Assembly: GCA_023413895.1 (NCBI GenBank)
Contig: JAEZOU010000040.1
Location: forward strand, 1 to 46,708
Origin: Bacteroidota bacterium
GTDB taxonomy: Bacteria > Bacteroidota > Bacteroidia > Bacteroidales > WCHB1-69
Reading direction: 5' to 3'
Length of the DNA: 46,708 nucleotides
The notes beneath the pieces were generated by a model. That model saw only the letters and a program-made list of their open reading frames with translations. It did not search any database and had not been told where the DNA came from. Of this stretch, positions 37,563-46,708 are shown in pieces. The position numbers and the translations under genes are program-made. The number at the start of each line of letters is the position of its first letter. Position 1 is the stretch's first letter.

Positions 37563-39839
37563 TTATTTTATTGTTTGTGCAATACGCAAATAAATTTGAG
37601 CAGAATCGACCATTCCACGACGATTGAAGAGGTCAGCTTTTCCCAAATAAGCATCTCTCATTCGAGGATTATACTGGATACTTTTCGAAAACGCTTGTAG
37701 TGCGGCTGTCTCATTCTGCAACGCTACCAAAATCTTTCCATACAACATAAATAATTCTGAATCGAAAGGTGAAAATTGCAAAGCAGTTTCCGCCAACGCT
37801 TGAGCCTCATTCCACTTCTCTTGAATAATTAAAACTCTCAATTTCAGAATATAAGCCGTAACATTCTTGGCTTCTCTCTTTATGGCTTCATTGTAAACAG
37901 CTATTGCTTCATCATATTTTTGTAAATTTGCGTATGTCAATCCCATATACGCATACGCACTATAAAAATTGGGATCTAATTCTATTGCTTTCTGATAATA
38001 ATAGAGCGAAGAATCATATTGTGCCGTTGCTCCATACACACTTCCTAAATTGAAATATCCATCTACAAAATGTGGATCTGACTGAATTGCAACAAGATAA
38101 TGTTTCTTTGCCTCGTCATATTGTTGGCGCATAAAATAAAGTTTTGCAAGATTACTATTTACAGATGAAATTTCTGGCAACAGAGCTATAGATTTTTGCA
38201 AACAAAATTCTGCTGTATCGACGGCCGTTTGTGCTCCAATCTTCTCACTAATTCGCATATAAATTAAACCTAACTGTTCGTATGCCTGTGCATAATTAGG
38301 ATAAATCTCAGTCGCTTTCCAAAATTGATTAGCTGCTTCACGAAGATATTTCAAATAATTTCGATCGTTACTTTGAACAACATTCAAACGAGTTTCTGCC
38401 ATATTTTTCTCCTCATACTCTACAGCTTTGTCGTACAACGCCAATCCCCAATAGAGCCGCAGATGCGCGCTATTTTCAGACTTTTTCACGTCTGAGCCAA
38501 ACAACGTATATTGGTCTTTCCATTCTGCTGCACGCACTACTGTAAGTGAAGAAAAACTAATCAGAACAGATAAAACAATAAAAGTCAATGATTTATTATA
38601 TTTAATAAAAGAAACCTCTGCATCTTTTCTTTTGTAATTAAAAAGCTGATACATAGCGACTACAATGGCAATACAAAAAGCCAGAGAGGGGAAATAAAGG
38701 AAACGCTCTGCAAAGGAAGAACCAATTTTTACCACCAGATTACTATAAATACTCATCGTGATAATGAAGAAAAAGATAGCGTATGAAATTGGACTTTTCT
38801 CTCTAAATTTTAGAATTGCAAAGATAAAAAGTGCCAAATAGATAAGTAATGATAGCAAGGTTGAAAAATCAGCAAAAGTAGTTAATGGAAGCTGACTATA
38901 TGAATAATCGCACACTAACGGATAGGGAATAAAAAGTAGTAATAGGTATTTACCAAGGAGAAAAATAGCTGTCGCCCAAGATGTTATCAGATTTTCGTCA
39001 TAGAAGTAATTATCAACAATTGCAACGGACAAATCGCCCGTATAAGGTGATACATTGAGAATTTGCTGGCGCATAAACATAAAAAAAGCAGCAGCAATAA
39101 CCATTGGTATCATAACGGTTATATAATCTTTAGCGCGCGCTTCGGTAAAGAAATAGAGGGTTAGCGGGAGCAATGCCAGCAAGGTTATAGCGTTCTCTTT
39201 GGTAAAGAGTGCTAGTAAATAGGAGAAAATCATTGCACACAAACAGAGCAATCTACGAAACTTTGTTGTAGCTGAAACCAACGACAACGAAGAAAGTAAC
39301 GTAAGCATAACAAAAAGTACTGAAACAATCTCATCGCGACTTTTAATATTTGCAACCACTTCGGTATGAATAGGATGTGCAGCAAACAGAAGTGTAATAA
39401 GAAGAGGTATCCAAGGAGAATATTTTTTTAGAATCTTTCTTAAAAATGCGAAAATCAACACACAAGTGAGTGCATAATACAACGTATTCATAAGATGGTA
39501 AAAACCTGGCGATTCTGGCATCATCTCCCACTCCAAGGCAAACATCATCTGCGAAATTGGGCGATAGAGTTTATCGCTAAAAAATCCATTCCCATCGCGA
39601 TAAGTATGTGTTAGAATATCTTTCCAACCTTCAACACCTGCTGTTACATACCTATTTTCAACAAACACACCATAATCATCAAGTACCCAACCATGATGGA
39701 ATGTATTGGCATAAAGAAGAAAAGAGAAGAGAAAAATTGATATAACGGCAAGATAACTAAATCTCTTTTTCATCTGATTTTCTGGTGCACTATGCAATCC
39801 ATTTACTTCCAACGGCTTAATATTCTTTCTTTTATTCAT
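37563..39839 (-). CDS. TMTC-like membrane glycosyltransferase with TPR tail
   Basis: 758 residues. The N-terminal half (about 25-430) has about 10 hydrophobic helices and the GT-C style pattern VLDDYGVFVEN early, LYRPISQM, and HPIHTEVVANIKSRDE, like the TMTC O-mannosyltransferase family (DUF1736-type). The C-terminal half (about 440-758) is a TPR array with the usual Tyr/Ala spacing (AYEQLGLIYMRI, GYFNLGSVYGATAQYDSSL). In animals, TMTCs mannosylate cadherins; bacterial relatives are poorly known. The helix-rich part would bind a lipid-linked sugar and the periplasmic TPRs an acceptor protein. The first ATG (39839) was taken; the membrane part begins near residue 24. It lies 9 nt after A2M, so the two are likely co-transcribed. 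Confidence 0.8.
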   Translation of the reverse strand: MNKRKNIKPLEVNGLHSAPENQMKKRFSYLAVISIFLFSFLLYANTFHHGWVLDDYGVFVENRYVTAGVEGWKDILTHTYRDGNGFFSDKLYRPISQMMFALEWEMMPESPGFYHLMNTLYYALTCVLIFAFLRKILKKYSPWIPLLITLLFAAHPIHTEVVANIKSRDEIVSVLFVMLTLLSSLSLVSATTKFRRLLCLCAMIFSYLLALFTKENAITLLALLPLTLYFFTEARAKDYITVMIPMVIAAAFFMFMRQQILNVSPYTGDLSVAIVDNYFYDENLITSWATAIFLLGKYLLLLFIPYPLVCDYSYSQLPLTTFADFSTLLSLLIYLALFIFAILKFREKSPISYAIFFFIITMSIYSNLVVKIGSSFAERFLYFPSLAFCIAIVVAMYQLFNYKRKDAEVSFIKYNKSLTFIVLSVLISFSSLTVVRAAEWKDQYTLFGSDVKKSENSAHLRLYWGLALYDKAVEYEEKNMAETRLNVVQSNDRNYLKYLREAANQFWKATEIYPNYAQAYEQLGLIYMRISEKIGAQTAVDTAEFCLQKSIALLPEISSVNSNLAKLYFMRQQYDEAKKHYLVAIQSDPHFVDGYFNLGSVYGATAQYDSSLYYYQKAIELDPNFYSAYAYMGLTYANLQKYDEAIAVYNEAIKREAKNVTAYILKLRVLIIQEKWNEAQALAETALQFSPFDSELFMLYGKILVALQNETAALQAFSKSIQYNPRMRDAYLGKADLFNRRGMVDSAQIYLRIAQTIK

Positions 39840-39848
39840 ATTTACTGA

Positions 39849-42800
39849 TTAAAAATTTGTTTCTACAATTACACGTTTTGCTGCTGTACGGGCATAAGCA
39901 TTAGGATTACTCATCGATTCACACGTTATAGCAGGAAGGTTAAATTCCCCAGCATACGAAGCTTGCAAACGCAGCTTGATAATTTTAGTTCTATTTTTAG
40001 GAATTCCAAAATATGTCAGCACCATATCATCACGAATCTCCTGATAATCAAAATCTTTTTCTATTTTTTCTCTTTCAAGGAAGATATTTTCGTTATAAAT
40101 TTCCCACCCTGAAGGAACCCTATAAGTTAGTGCCAAATCGGAGAAAGACTCTGAAGGATGAGTATTAGAAATTTTTATGTAGGCAAAGAAATCTGTTGAC
40201 TTAGGCAATGACTCCACATCTATCTGATTTCCTTTTAAATCAGTATAGTTTACCTCAATTTTTAGGTTATTATTCACGGCAGGAAGAGTATCGATTAGTG
40301 GCTGTGCACGAGTAATTAAAGAAGCATAAAGTGTACCCTTTCCCCGATTTTTAAGTGTAATCACCCCCCTATTTTTCGCTCCTTTCAAAGATTTGTTCCA
40401 GATAGTCTTGGTACTATTTTCTACCGATTCAGCACCTTCAAATTGATAAGCAAAGCTCATTGTTCCGCTACTCTCTTCCGACAATTTTGCCAATGCCATC
40501 AGTGCCATCGCTGTTGAATAGGTATTAAAAATATCCTCTTGCAGCAAACGATTAGAAATTCGTTGCGCTTGTTTAAAAGCCAACTCTTTCTTTCCTATTA
40601 GCAACATCACCTCTAGTATCAAAGCTTCGTCACGCAAAGCAGAACCATAAGTGATACCGCCCCAATAGTTACTTACATTTGTGGGAAGATTGAAAGTGAG
40701 TTCCTGCGCAATATTTTTCATTCCGCTTGCGGCATAAGCACCCGCCAAACACCATTTGGCAACCGAAGATACTCCTTTTGCTTCGCGCATTCGATTCATA
40801 GCTGCTATATCAGAATTTTGTGCTAATGCCAATGTATAAAGTTGATAAGCACGAACTTCGTACGGATCAGCACTATTTTTCACGCGGCTCTTCTGATACT
40901 GAATCCAACGTTCCAGCACGTCAGCATCTACAGCAAATCCCTTCTCACGCGCTATCAACAAGAAATGTCCGATATAAGCAGTAACCCATGGATTTGCTTC
41001 TCTATCGCCTGCCCAATATACAAAACCACCATTTACGGCTTGGCGTGAATAGATTGTCTTTAATGCCTCCTTTACTCTTTGTTCTGCTAACTGCTGCTTA
41101 TTAGCAGTGAGTGATTGTAAGGTTCCTATATAAAGCCATGGTACAATTTTCGATGTAATCTGTTCTGTACAACTATGTTGATAATTTTCCAAGAACTCCA
41201 AACGTCGTGTTAAATCGGGATTTGGCAAACGGGAAATTTGCAAACTCAACGAATTTGTTTCTTGAACACCAAACAAGTGATAAGCTAGTGTAGCACTACC
41301 TCCAGCCGTAATCAACTGATGAACCTGCTTTGTATAGTAAGGATTTGGATTGCGCACTTCTATCTCAATCTCTTCATGTGCTGTAAAGCCATCGGCGCTT
41401 GCTGTTATAATAACTTTTTCATTTCCAATAATATCTGACGATTTCAAATTAAAAAGCACAGTTTTATCACCCGTTTTCGCAAATTTCACATTTTGTGAAT
41501 GGCTACCTACAATTTTTAGTTTTCCGGTTGTCTTTACACTCACTTTTACATCTTTTATCTGTTCTTCCATTGCAAAAACGTTAATCGGTAACTCTATAGA
41601 TTCTTCAACGCTAATAACGCGTGGAAGTGTTGACAATAACATCAAAGGGGCTTTCACTTTTATATTTTGCTCTGCACTTCCATACGCACGCTCATCACCC
41701 AGTGCAACTACCATCACCCGGACATCACCAATATATTGTGGCAACGATATTTTATGGATATTTTCTCCGTTTGCTTTCAGTTCAAAAGGTCCCAAAAATT
41801 TAACCACAGGTTTAAAACGCGAAATTCCATTCTGTCCACGTTTTAATGCTTGGTCTCCTCCTACACTAAATAACGAACCATATTTTCCTGTAAATGAACC
41901 TATTACTTGGTCAAACATATCCCATGTTCTCACTCCTAAAGCTTCTTTAGCATTGAAATAGTTCCACGGATCAGGCGTTTGAAAATTTGTCAATCCTAAT
42001 AATCCCTCATCAACAATTGCTAAGGTATAAGTCATTTTCTTACCACTCTTTTCCTTTACTTTTGCAGTAAAAACACTTTCGGGACGCACTATTTTCGGCA
42101 CAGAAATTACAGGATTGAGAACGGTATTTTTATCGTGCACCATTATAGGTTTTACACCATACATCCTAATGGGATGGTCATTCACTGTTTGTGAATGTTT
42201 CTGTAATAAAATAATATGCACGTAAACATTGGGAGACATCTCTGCAGTGGCTTCAAAACTATAACTATTTTTCTCTGCTACATCGATCCACTCACGACGC
42301 AATACCTCTTGTCCGTTTTCGATGGTAACTAGAGCATAGCCTTCCGAAATCTCAGGAAGGAAAACCTCCACACGATCGCCAGGTGTATACTCTTGTTTAT
42401 CAGTTGTAAAGGGAAGAATTTTGTATGCTGATGCTGACCCATTAGGAAACTCCAGAAATCCAGACCTTGAATCCACCGTAAAGACTCCACCTGTTGCATG
42501 CCCTCCCTTTCTATCCACAATATAGATTAGATAAGTACCAGCCTCTCCACTATCAGCACGAAATGGTACCACTGCCTTACCCTTTATTGTTCTCAACTTT
42601 CCGCTACAAACAGGTTCTGCAGAAGTTGCATTGATATAGGAACTAAATTCGCGATAATCATTTTCCCACCACCAACTCCAATCTGTTTTGTATATTTTAT
42701 ACTCCAATGAATCGGCATCTATTAATCTCCCTGACGGAGATGTAGTTACAATTTTAAAACGATGTTCTTTTTCCGAAGAGAGATCAAAAATCTGTCCCTC

Positions 42801-45407
42801 TTCATTTTTTAACTCAACACCCACATAACAATCGTATGGTGATATGATTGCAGTTTGCGAATGAATACTTGCATCACCACCCGCTTCAAAAACTCGGCAA
42901 ACGAAGGTTGCGGTCAGTAAACCTGGAGCCTGCTTTCCTACAACATTTTCGATTGTAAATTGTGCATTTCCGTTTGGGTCCAAATTTGCATCAAACAGCA
43001 TCTCATCAATTTGCATTTTTCGGAGAGTAGGATTATCAAAAACATATCTCTCAAAACCTTTAAAAGTCGTCTTCTGCGATTCGATATTGAGCTCCACTTT
43101 GGCTTTCAGGTTGCGTGCCACAGCTCCCGTCAGCCACTGTGAATGTAACTTTGCTGCTATAGGTTTACTCATATCCAAGAACTTTCCTTCGGGCAGCGCT
43201 AACTCCACCTTTAAACGATTAGGTTTTATAGCTTCCACTAATAACGATTTTGTAAAGGTAGAACTTCCTACTTTAACATACGCTTTCCACGTCCCCGTTT
43301 GTGCACTTGGTGCTGTTGGAACTGTAAAAACATACAACCCATTTAGGCTACTTGTAGCCATCTCTTTAAACATTAATTGGCCTAACGGATTATAGATTTC
43401 CATTGTAACAGGGTGATTTTCTGGAATTTTATCATTTTTATCTTGCAACATAAACGACAAAAACAACGTATCGCCAGGGCGCCACACCCCGCGCTCACCA
43501 TAGATAAAACCTTTCAAGCCTTTCGACAACTGACTTCCGCCCACATCAAACCGACTTGTCGAATTGCTTTCTCCATCTACCAATTTCACATAATTTTTTT
43601 CCTGCTGATATTGTGCAACTGCAAACAGCGCTTTTCCCCTACTTTTCAATTGCACATAACCCTCTCTATCGGTTACCCCTTTTGCCAACTCTTGCAACTG
43701 AGAACTATACAACGTAACTTGCGCACCATGAATAGGTTTTGCTGTTAAAATATCGGTTACAAAAATCCAATGTTCATTCTGGTCATTCGATTTCACAATC
43801 ATTCCAATGTTAGAAGCTAAAATCTGCGTAGAGGTTACCACATTTGTACGTTCCATATAATACGAAGCACACATCGGATTTTCCGTTTCACGCCAATTGT
43901 ACTCCTGCCAATCAATTTCAATTCTATCATCAAAATAACCCATATAGCCGTTATTGAAATCCCAAGCAGCTTCATCAGATTCTGTCAACACACCGTTTTC
44001 TATCATCACCATTCCATTTTCACGCTCAAATTCCATCTTTTTCCCTCCATTAAATGGCTCCATTGCATACGATTGGTTGAAAGTAAAAATTACCTTGTAT
44101 ATTGCTCCCGATTCTTGGTTTATCAGCTTCTTCAAATCTAAAGAGTAATTTCCCCAACTCTGCGCATCGGTAGGCGCTAATCGAAGAGTTTGCTTATATA
44201 CCAATCTTCCGTAACGTTTCAAATTATTCATTCTTCCCCATTGGTCCTCGCGCAGATAGGAAAGAATATTGTCTTCATAAACTTGAATTATCTGTACATC
44301 AACAGCTTTCAATGCTTTAGCCCGGAATGGCAATAGTAAACTATCAGAATTGGGAAGGATAAAACCATCGGAAAGGATCTCCACCTTAGGACCCTCTGCA
44401 AGCAGCGAAATCTGTTTCTCTACAGCTGAACTTAACACATGACCAACCGAACTTCGCAACTCCGCTGCCAACAATAGTTTCACTCGTTCTCTATTCTGCT
44501 TATCAAAAAAAAGCGTCAACCTATTTTCGTTGCGCTGAAAAATCGTTTCAATCTCAACTCCAAAATCATCTCTCAGCGTAACCAATCCTTCCAATACCTG
44601 ATTCTCGGACAACGGCTCCGAAAAAGTCAACTCCACACCCATCTCCTGCTGATACACAACCTGCTCCGACAACAAGCAAAACTCACCAAGCTTTGGAATT
44701 TCCACCGTAATCGTTACCTCATCATCAATCCGTGCAAATTTTCCGTCAACAATAATTGTCAATGGTTGCGCTGTCGTCTGCTTTTCAATTTCAGGTATAA
44801 CAAACTGATAACTATCACTTTCAGACATCTTCTCCAACTTTACTTCGAGCTTTTTCCCTAAAAATGAAGCCGCTATCATCTTCTCCACTTCCTCGTTTTC
44901 AACCCTGCTATTAAAATTAATTCTCCCTTTTACTTCTACAAAATTGGGATTTTCTGTCGTTACCAAAATCTGCTCTACTTGCGCATTAAAAGCCCGCTCT
45001 TGCACAAAAAAATCAAATTTAAATTGTTTTAATCTTTCTGGAACTTCCAATATCTTGCCTAATTCCAAAGTAGCCTGATATCTCTTTCCTGCGCGCAATG
45101 CTCCCGAATCGGGCGTAAAAACAAGCGTGCGCGGATTTTCCCATTTCAGTTCTCCCTTTAATCTCGGAGAAAATTTCAAAATCTTCTGTTTTTCTACCTT
45201 TTCTCGCCGCTCCTCCGAAATATTTTGCACAAACTCCACCCGTATTTCCGCATCTTCTTGCACCAATCCTCCCGTATAAGCACTGATATAAGGAATAAAA
45301 TCCCGCATTTCTGTCCGACTATTATTACTTAATTTTAAGGACAATATAATTGCCACCAAAAGTATTATGGTAATTAAAAACGATTTTTTAATATATTTTA
45401 CTTTCAT
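39849..45407 (-). CDS. bacterial alpha-2-macroglobulin family protein
   Basis: 1852 residues, the usual size for the bacterial family. The N-terminus is a signal/anchor helix (about 8-27) without a lipobox Cys. A series of MG-type beta domains follows. Residues about 700-1150 include the YGERGVWRPGDTLFLSF segment typical of the family. The A2M region is about 1200-1300. The thioester site is CTEQ at 1413-1416 within SCTEQIT, ahead of the alpha/alpha toroid thioester domain to about 1650 (AVNGGFVYWAG). A C-terminal receptor-like domain closes it. It probably traps proteases or other attackers in the periplasm. Many such genes pair with pbpC; here the next gene is TMTC-like. Confidence 0.93.
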   Translation of the reverse strand: MKVKYIKKSFLITIILLVAIILSLKLSNNSRTEMRDFIPYISAYTGGLVQEDAEIRVEFVQNISEERREKVEKQKILKFSPRLKGELKWENPRTLVFTPDSGALRAGKRYQATLELGKILEVPERLKQFKFDFFVQERAFNAQVEQILVTTENPNFVEVKGRINFNSRVENEEVEKMIAASFLGKKLEVKLEKMSESDSYQFVIPEIEKQTTAQPLTIIVDGKFARIDDEVTITVEIPKLGEFCLLSEQVVYQQEMGVELTFSEPLSENQVLEGLVTLRDDFGVEIETIFQRNENRLTLFFDKQNRERVKLLLAAELRSSVGHVLSSAVEKQISLLAEGPKVEILSDGFILPNSDSLLLPFRAKALKAVDVQIIQVYEDNILSYLREDQWGRMNNLKRYGRLVYKQTLRLAPTDAQSWGNYSLDLKKLINQESGAIYKVIFTFNQSYAMEPFNGGKKMEFERENGMVMIENGVLTESDEAAWDFNNGYMGYFDDRIEIDWQEYNWRETENPMCASYYMERTNVVTSTQILASNIGMIVKSNDQNEHWIFVTDILTAKPIHGAQVTLYSSQLQELAKGVTDREGYVQLKSRGKALFAVAQYQQEKNYVKLVDGESNSTSRFDVGGSQLSKGLKGFIYGERGVWRPGDTLFLSFMLQDKNDKIPENHPVTMEIYNPLGQLMFKEMATSSLNGLYVFTVPTAPSAQTGTWKAYVKVGSSTFTKSLLVEAIKPNRLKVELALPEGKFLDMSKPIAAKLHSQWLTGAVARNLKAKVELNIESQKTTFKGFERYVFDNPTLRKMQIDEMLFDANLDPNGNAQFTIENVVGKQAPGLLTATFVCRVFEAGGDASIHSQTAIISPYDCYVGVELKNEEGQIFDLSSEKEHRFKIVTTSPSGRLIDADSLEYKIYKTDWSWWWENDYREFSSYINATSAEPVCSGKLRTIKGKAVVPFRADSGEAGTYLIYIVDRKGGHATGGVFTVDSRSGFLEFPNGSASAYKILPFTTDKQEYTPGDRVEVFLPEISEGYALVTIENGQEVLRREWIDVAEKNSYSFEATAEMSPNVYVHIILLQKHSQTVNDHPIRMYGVKPIMVHDKNTVLNPVISVPKIVRPESVFTAKVKEKSGKKMTYTLAIVDEGLLGLTNFQTPDPWNYFNAKEALGVRTWDMFDQVIGSFTGKYGSLFSVGGDQALKRGQNGISRFKPVVKFLGPFELKANGENIHKISLPQYIGDVRVMVVALGDERAYGSAEQNIKVKAPLMLLSTLPRVISVEESIELPINVFAMEEQIKDVKVSVKTTGKLKIVGSHSQNVKFAKTGDKTVLFNLKSSDIIGNEKVIITASADGFTAHEEIEIEVRNPNPYYTKQVHQLITAGGSATLAYHLFGVQETNSLSLQISRLPNPDLTRRLEFLENYQHSCTEQITSKIVPWLYIGTLQSLTANKQQLAEQRVKEALKTIYSRQAVNGGFVYWAGDREANPWVTAYIGHFLLIAREKGFAVDADVLERWIQYQKSRVKNSADPYEVRAYQLYTLALAQNSDIAAMNRMREAKGVSSVAKWCLAGAYAASGMKNIAQELTFNLPTNVSNYWGGITYGSALRDEALILEVMLLIGKKELAFKQAQRISNRLLQEDIFNTYSTAMALMALAKLSEESSGTMSFAYQFEGAESVENSTKTIWNKSLKGAKNRGVITLKNRGKGTLYASLITRAQPLIDTLPAVNNNLKIEVNYTDLKGNQIDVESLPKSTDFFAYIKISNTHPSESFSDLALTYRVPSGWEIYNENIFLEREKIEKDFDYQEIRDDMVLTYFGIPKNRTKIIKLRLQASYAGEFNLPAITCESMSNPNAYARTAAKRVIVETNF

Positions 45408-45430
45408 AATCTTTTTCCATAATTAACGTA

Positions 45431-45461
45431 CAAAATTAAACTTTTTTCATTTATCAGACAA
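45431..45461 (-). promoter_or_regulatory. promoter of the A2M-TMTC-sigma54 unit
   Basis: On the minus strand TTG (complement of 45459-45461), a 20-nt spacer, then TAATTTTG (complement of 45431-45438), 24 nt before ATG 45407. Confidence 0.7.
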
Positions 45462-45476
45462 AATATTTTTTTATTT

Positions 45477-45648
45477 GGGCGTGCCGGCTCTTCCTTCACA
45501 CAAATCCGCCCGCTCGCCGTCGGGCTATCCGCTCAAATTTCGCGCCTCAATCTCCCACTTCAACCTACCTTAAATCTAAGTTCCAAGTTCTAAACTTGAA
45601 GTTCTAAATACTCAAACCGGCGCTCATAACCGCTTCTATCCCTCACGC
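45477..45648. repeat. GC-richer intergenic element, likely dispersed repeat
   Basis: Blocks GGGCGTGCC (45477-45485), CGGGCTATCCGCTC (45521-45534) and CGCTTCTATCCCTCACGC (45631-45648) stand out from the AT-rich surroundings. GCGTG at the left end can pair with CACGC at the right, enclosing the rest. Segments of this look (GGGCGT, then CGGGCTATCCGC, then CCCTCACGC) are familiar to me between genes of many Bacteroidota, but I cannot name the family. It is also the region upstream of A2M. Confidence 0.5.
45578..45605. repeat. four 7-nt units
   Basis: AAGTTCC, AAGTTCT, AAACTTG, AAGTTCT in tandem; the third unit differs. The array lies inside the GC-richer element. It is short, and may be slippage. 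Confidence 0.5.
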
Positions 45649-45723
45649 AAACCTATTGCTTAATTGCTAACTCCGAAAACACAGAAATTCTCTTATAACA
45701 ACGTATCCGCAGATTTTGATGAA

Positions 45724-45761
45724 CAAAAAAAGTAAAAGGGCTGACATTACTGCCAGCCCTT
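45724..45761 (-). terminator. terminator of the HYR/FISUMP gene
   Basis: On the minus strand AAGGGCTG and CAGCCCTT form an 8-bp stem (45754-45761 with 45736-45743) with a 10-nt loop, then TTTACTTTTTTT. It lies 22 nt beyond the stop at 45783. Confidence 0.88.
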
Positions 45762-45782
45762 ACAAAAAATGATATTTAAGGG

Positions 45783-46708
45783 TTATCTCTTACGAATACA
45801 TCTAATGCTTACGCCATCGCCCTTGCTAAGTTCGGTTTGGAGACCTTCTGCACAATAGTAGTTAATTTCTACTGTCGTTGCAGTTTCACTTCCTGAACTA
45901 CTTAACGTTGTCCAGAAATAGGTCTTACCTAACAAACCTTCGTAGCGACTATGTGCTCCATTATAAAGACCTGCACCGTATGCATCAAAGCCTGAGAATG
46001 GTGGTTGACCTTCATAACCTGGTAACCAATAGAGATTGCTGCCATCTTTGGCGTGAGTTGCATCTCCACTATTCGCAATCATCAGCATATACTCATCAAC
46101 TGTTGGTAATGCCCAACCTTCAGGACAAATACCTTGAACGTATGGTCTTCCAAGTGGATCTGTAGAGATAGAAGGTTCTGCATTATTATCACCTTCTGGA
46201 ACTCGTACTGCAGTGTACCAAGTGTACAATTTGCCATAGATATTTTCTAACGAATCACTATCATTGTAATAGCGGAAATTATCTACAGGTGTTCCATCTG
46301 AATAATGTTCACTACGAGCATTTTCACCTGTCCAACATTGGCAGCCAATTCTTACGGATGAGTATCTGTAACCATCAAAGTCTGCAATAGAATCACCACA
46401 AGATGGGAATTGAATAACCACACTTTGTGTGCAGGTAAGTGCAGCACCACACTCATCGGTAGCAGTCCAAGTTACAATAGTAGTACCTTCTGGGAAGATA
46501 TTACCCGCTGGAGCATCATTAGTGATAACTACATCCATTCCTGTCATATTGTTTACAAATTCAGGATAACCGATATTGACAAACTGTTCGCATTCGCTGT
46601 AAGATAAAACTACAGTGGTATCACGTGGACAAGTAAACTCAACATTGCCCGGAGTTGTAATTGATGGGCGAACAGTAATGAAGAAGTTGATAGAATCACC
46701 TTGGCAAC
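45783..46708 (-). CDS. HYR/FISUMP surface protein, 5' end outside the window
   Basis: A partial gene: the frame stays open to the window edge, giving about 308 residues of C-terminal sequence, and the ATG at 46547 is internal. A HYR (Ig-like) repeat is complete at about 46640-46400 (TCPRDTT...GTTIVTWTATDECGAALTC), with the end of another before it (CQGDSINFFITV). The C-terminal about 210 residues match the Fibrobacter succinogenes major paralogous domain: DFDGYRYSSVRIGCQCWTGEN, LENIYGKLYTWYTAV, GICPEGWALPTVDEYMLM, and the final RCIRKR. Such proteins are exported and surface-exposed. No T9SS sorting domain is at this end. Function is not known. Confidence 0.85.
   Translation of the reverse strand, partial: CQGDSINFFITVRPSITTPGNVEFTCPRDTTVVLSYSECEQFVNIGYPEFVNNMTGMDVVITNDAPAGNIFPEGTTIVTWTATDECGAALTCTQSVVIQFPSCGDSIADFDGYRYSSVRIGCQCWTGENARSEHYSDGTPVDNFRYYNDSDSLENIYGKLYTWYTAVRVPEGDNNAEPSISTDPLGRPYVQGICPEGWALPTVDEYMLMIANSGDATHAKDGSNLYWLPGYEGQPPFSGFDAYGAGLYNGAHSRYEGLLGKTYFWTTLSSSGSETATTVEINYYCAEGLQTELSKGDGVSIRCIRKR

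Noticed and set aside
41350..41961. Plus-strand ORF of 203 codons inside the A2M gene
   Set aside because: It is antisense to a well-conserved coding region and Ser/Thr/Phe-rich as antisense shadows are.

Overview
The window is AT-rich chromosomal DNA of a member of the Bacteroidota, most likely the order Bacteroidales. Four things point there. Promoters carry the Bacteroidota -7 element TAnnTTTG, and four also have a TTG element 19-20 nt upstream. Most starts lack a Shine-Dalgarno sequence. The order rplM-rpsI-rpsB-tsf is typical. A secreted protein ends in a type IX secretion (T9SS) type-B sorting domain. No rRNA, tRNA, insertion sequence, prophage or CRISPR array was seen.

Layout. 1-2.0 kb (minus): a thioredoxin-like lipoprotein followed by a TPR-type periplasmic protein that starts at TTG. 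2.3-5.1 kb: rplM-rpsI-rpsB-tsf, with a promoter, two candidate leader structures and a terminator. 5.3-9.8 kb: dnaA, recJ and a GT4 glycosyltransferase. 10.0-12.3 kb: gdhA and deoC. 12.4-16.0 kb: hup, a 29-codon bS22/mS38-like ribosomal protein gene, rng, recX, and prfB with a programmed +1 frameshift. 16.1-22.2 kb: valS, a small membrane protein, an MsbA-type ABC exporter and a membrane metallophosphoesterase in one run.

22.4-27.3 kb (minus): one 1615-residue protein joining a DEDD exonuclease, a RecQ helicase and a UvrD-type helicase. 27.4-30.7 kb: a membrane-anchored AraC-type regulator facing a porin-YeiH operon, with a 17-bp palindrome between them. 30.8-32.0 kb: creD-like gene. 32.1-36.3 kb: a T9SS cargo protein (SBBP/PKD) and a small Cys-rich lipoprotein. 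36.3-45.4 kb (minus): a probable transcription unit of a giant alpha-2-macroglobulin with a CTEQ thioester site, a TMTC-like membrane glycosyltransferase with TPRs, and a sigma-54 activator. 45.4-45.8 kb: a GC-richer intergenic repeat-like element. 45.8 kb to the end (minus): the 3' part of a HYR/FISUMP surface protein whose 5' end lies outside the window.

The first half is mainly translation, replication and core metabolism; the second half is envelope and genome-maintenance functions. The best candidates for a second look are the triple-fusion nuclease/helicase, the A2M/TMTC/sigma-54 unit, the minimal membrane AraC regulator with its palindrome, the SD-driven frameshift in an otherwise SD-poor genome, and the 29-aa ribosomal protein gene. 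All family assignments are by eye from motifs; no searches were run.
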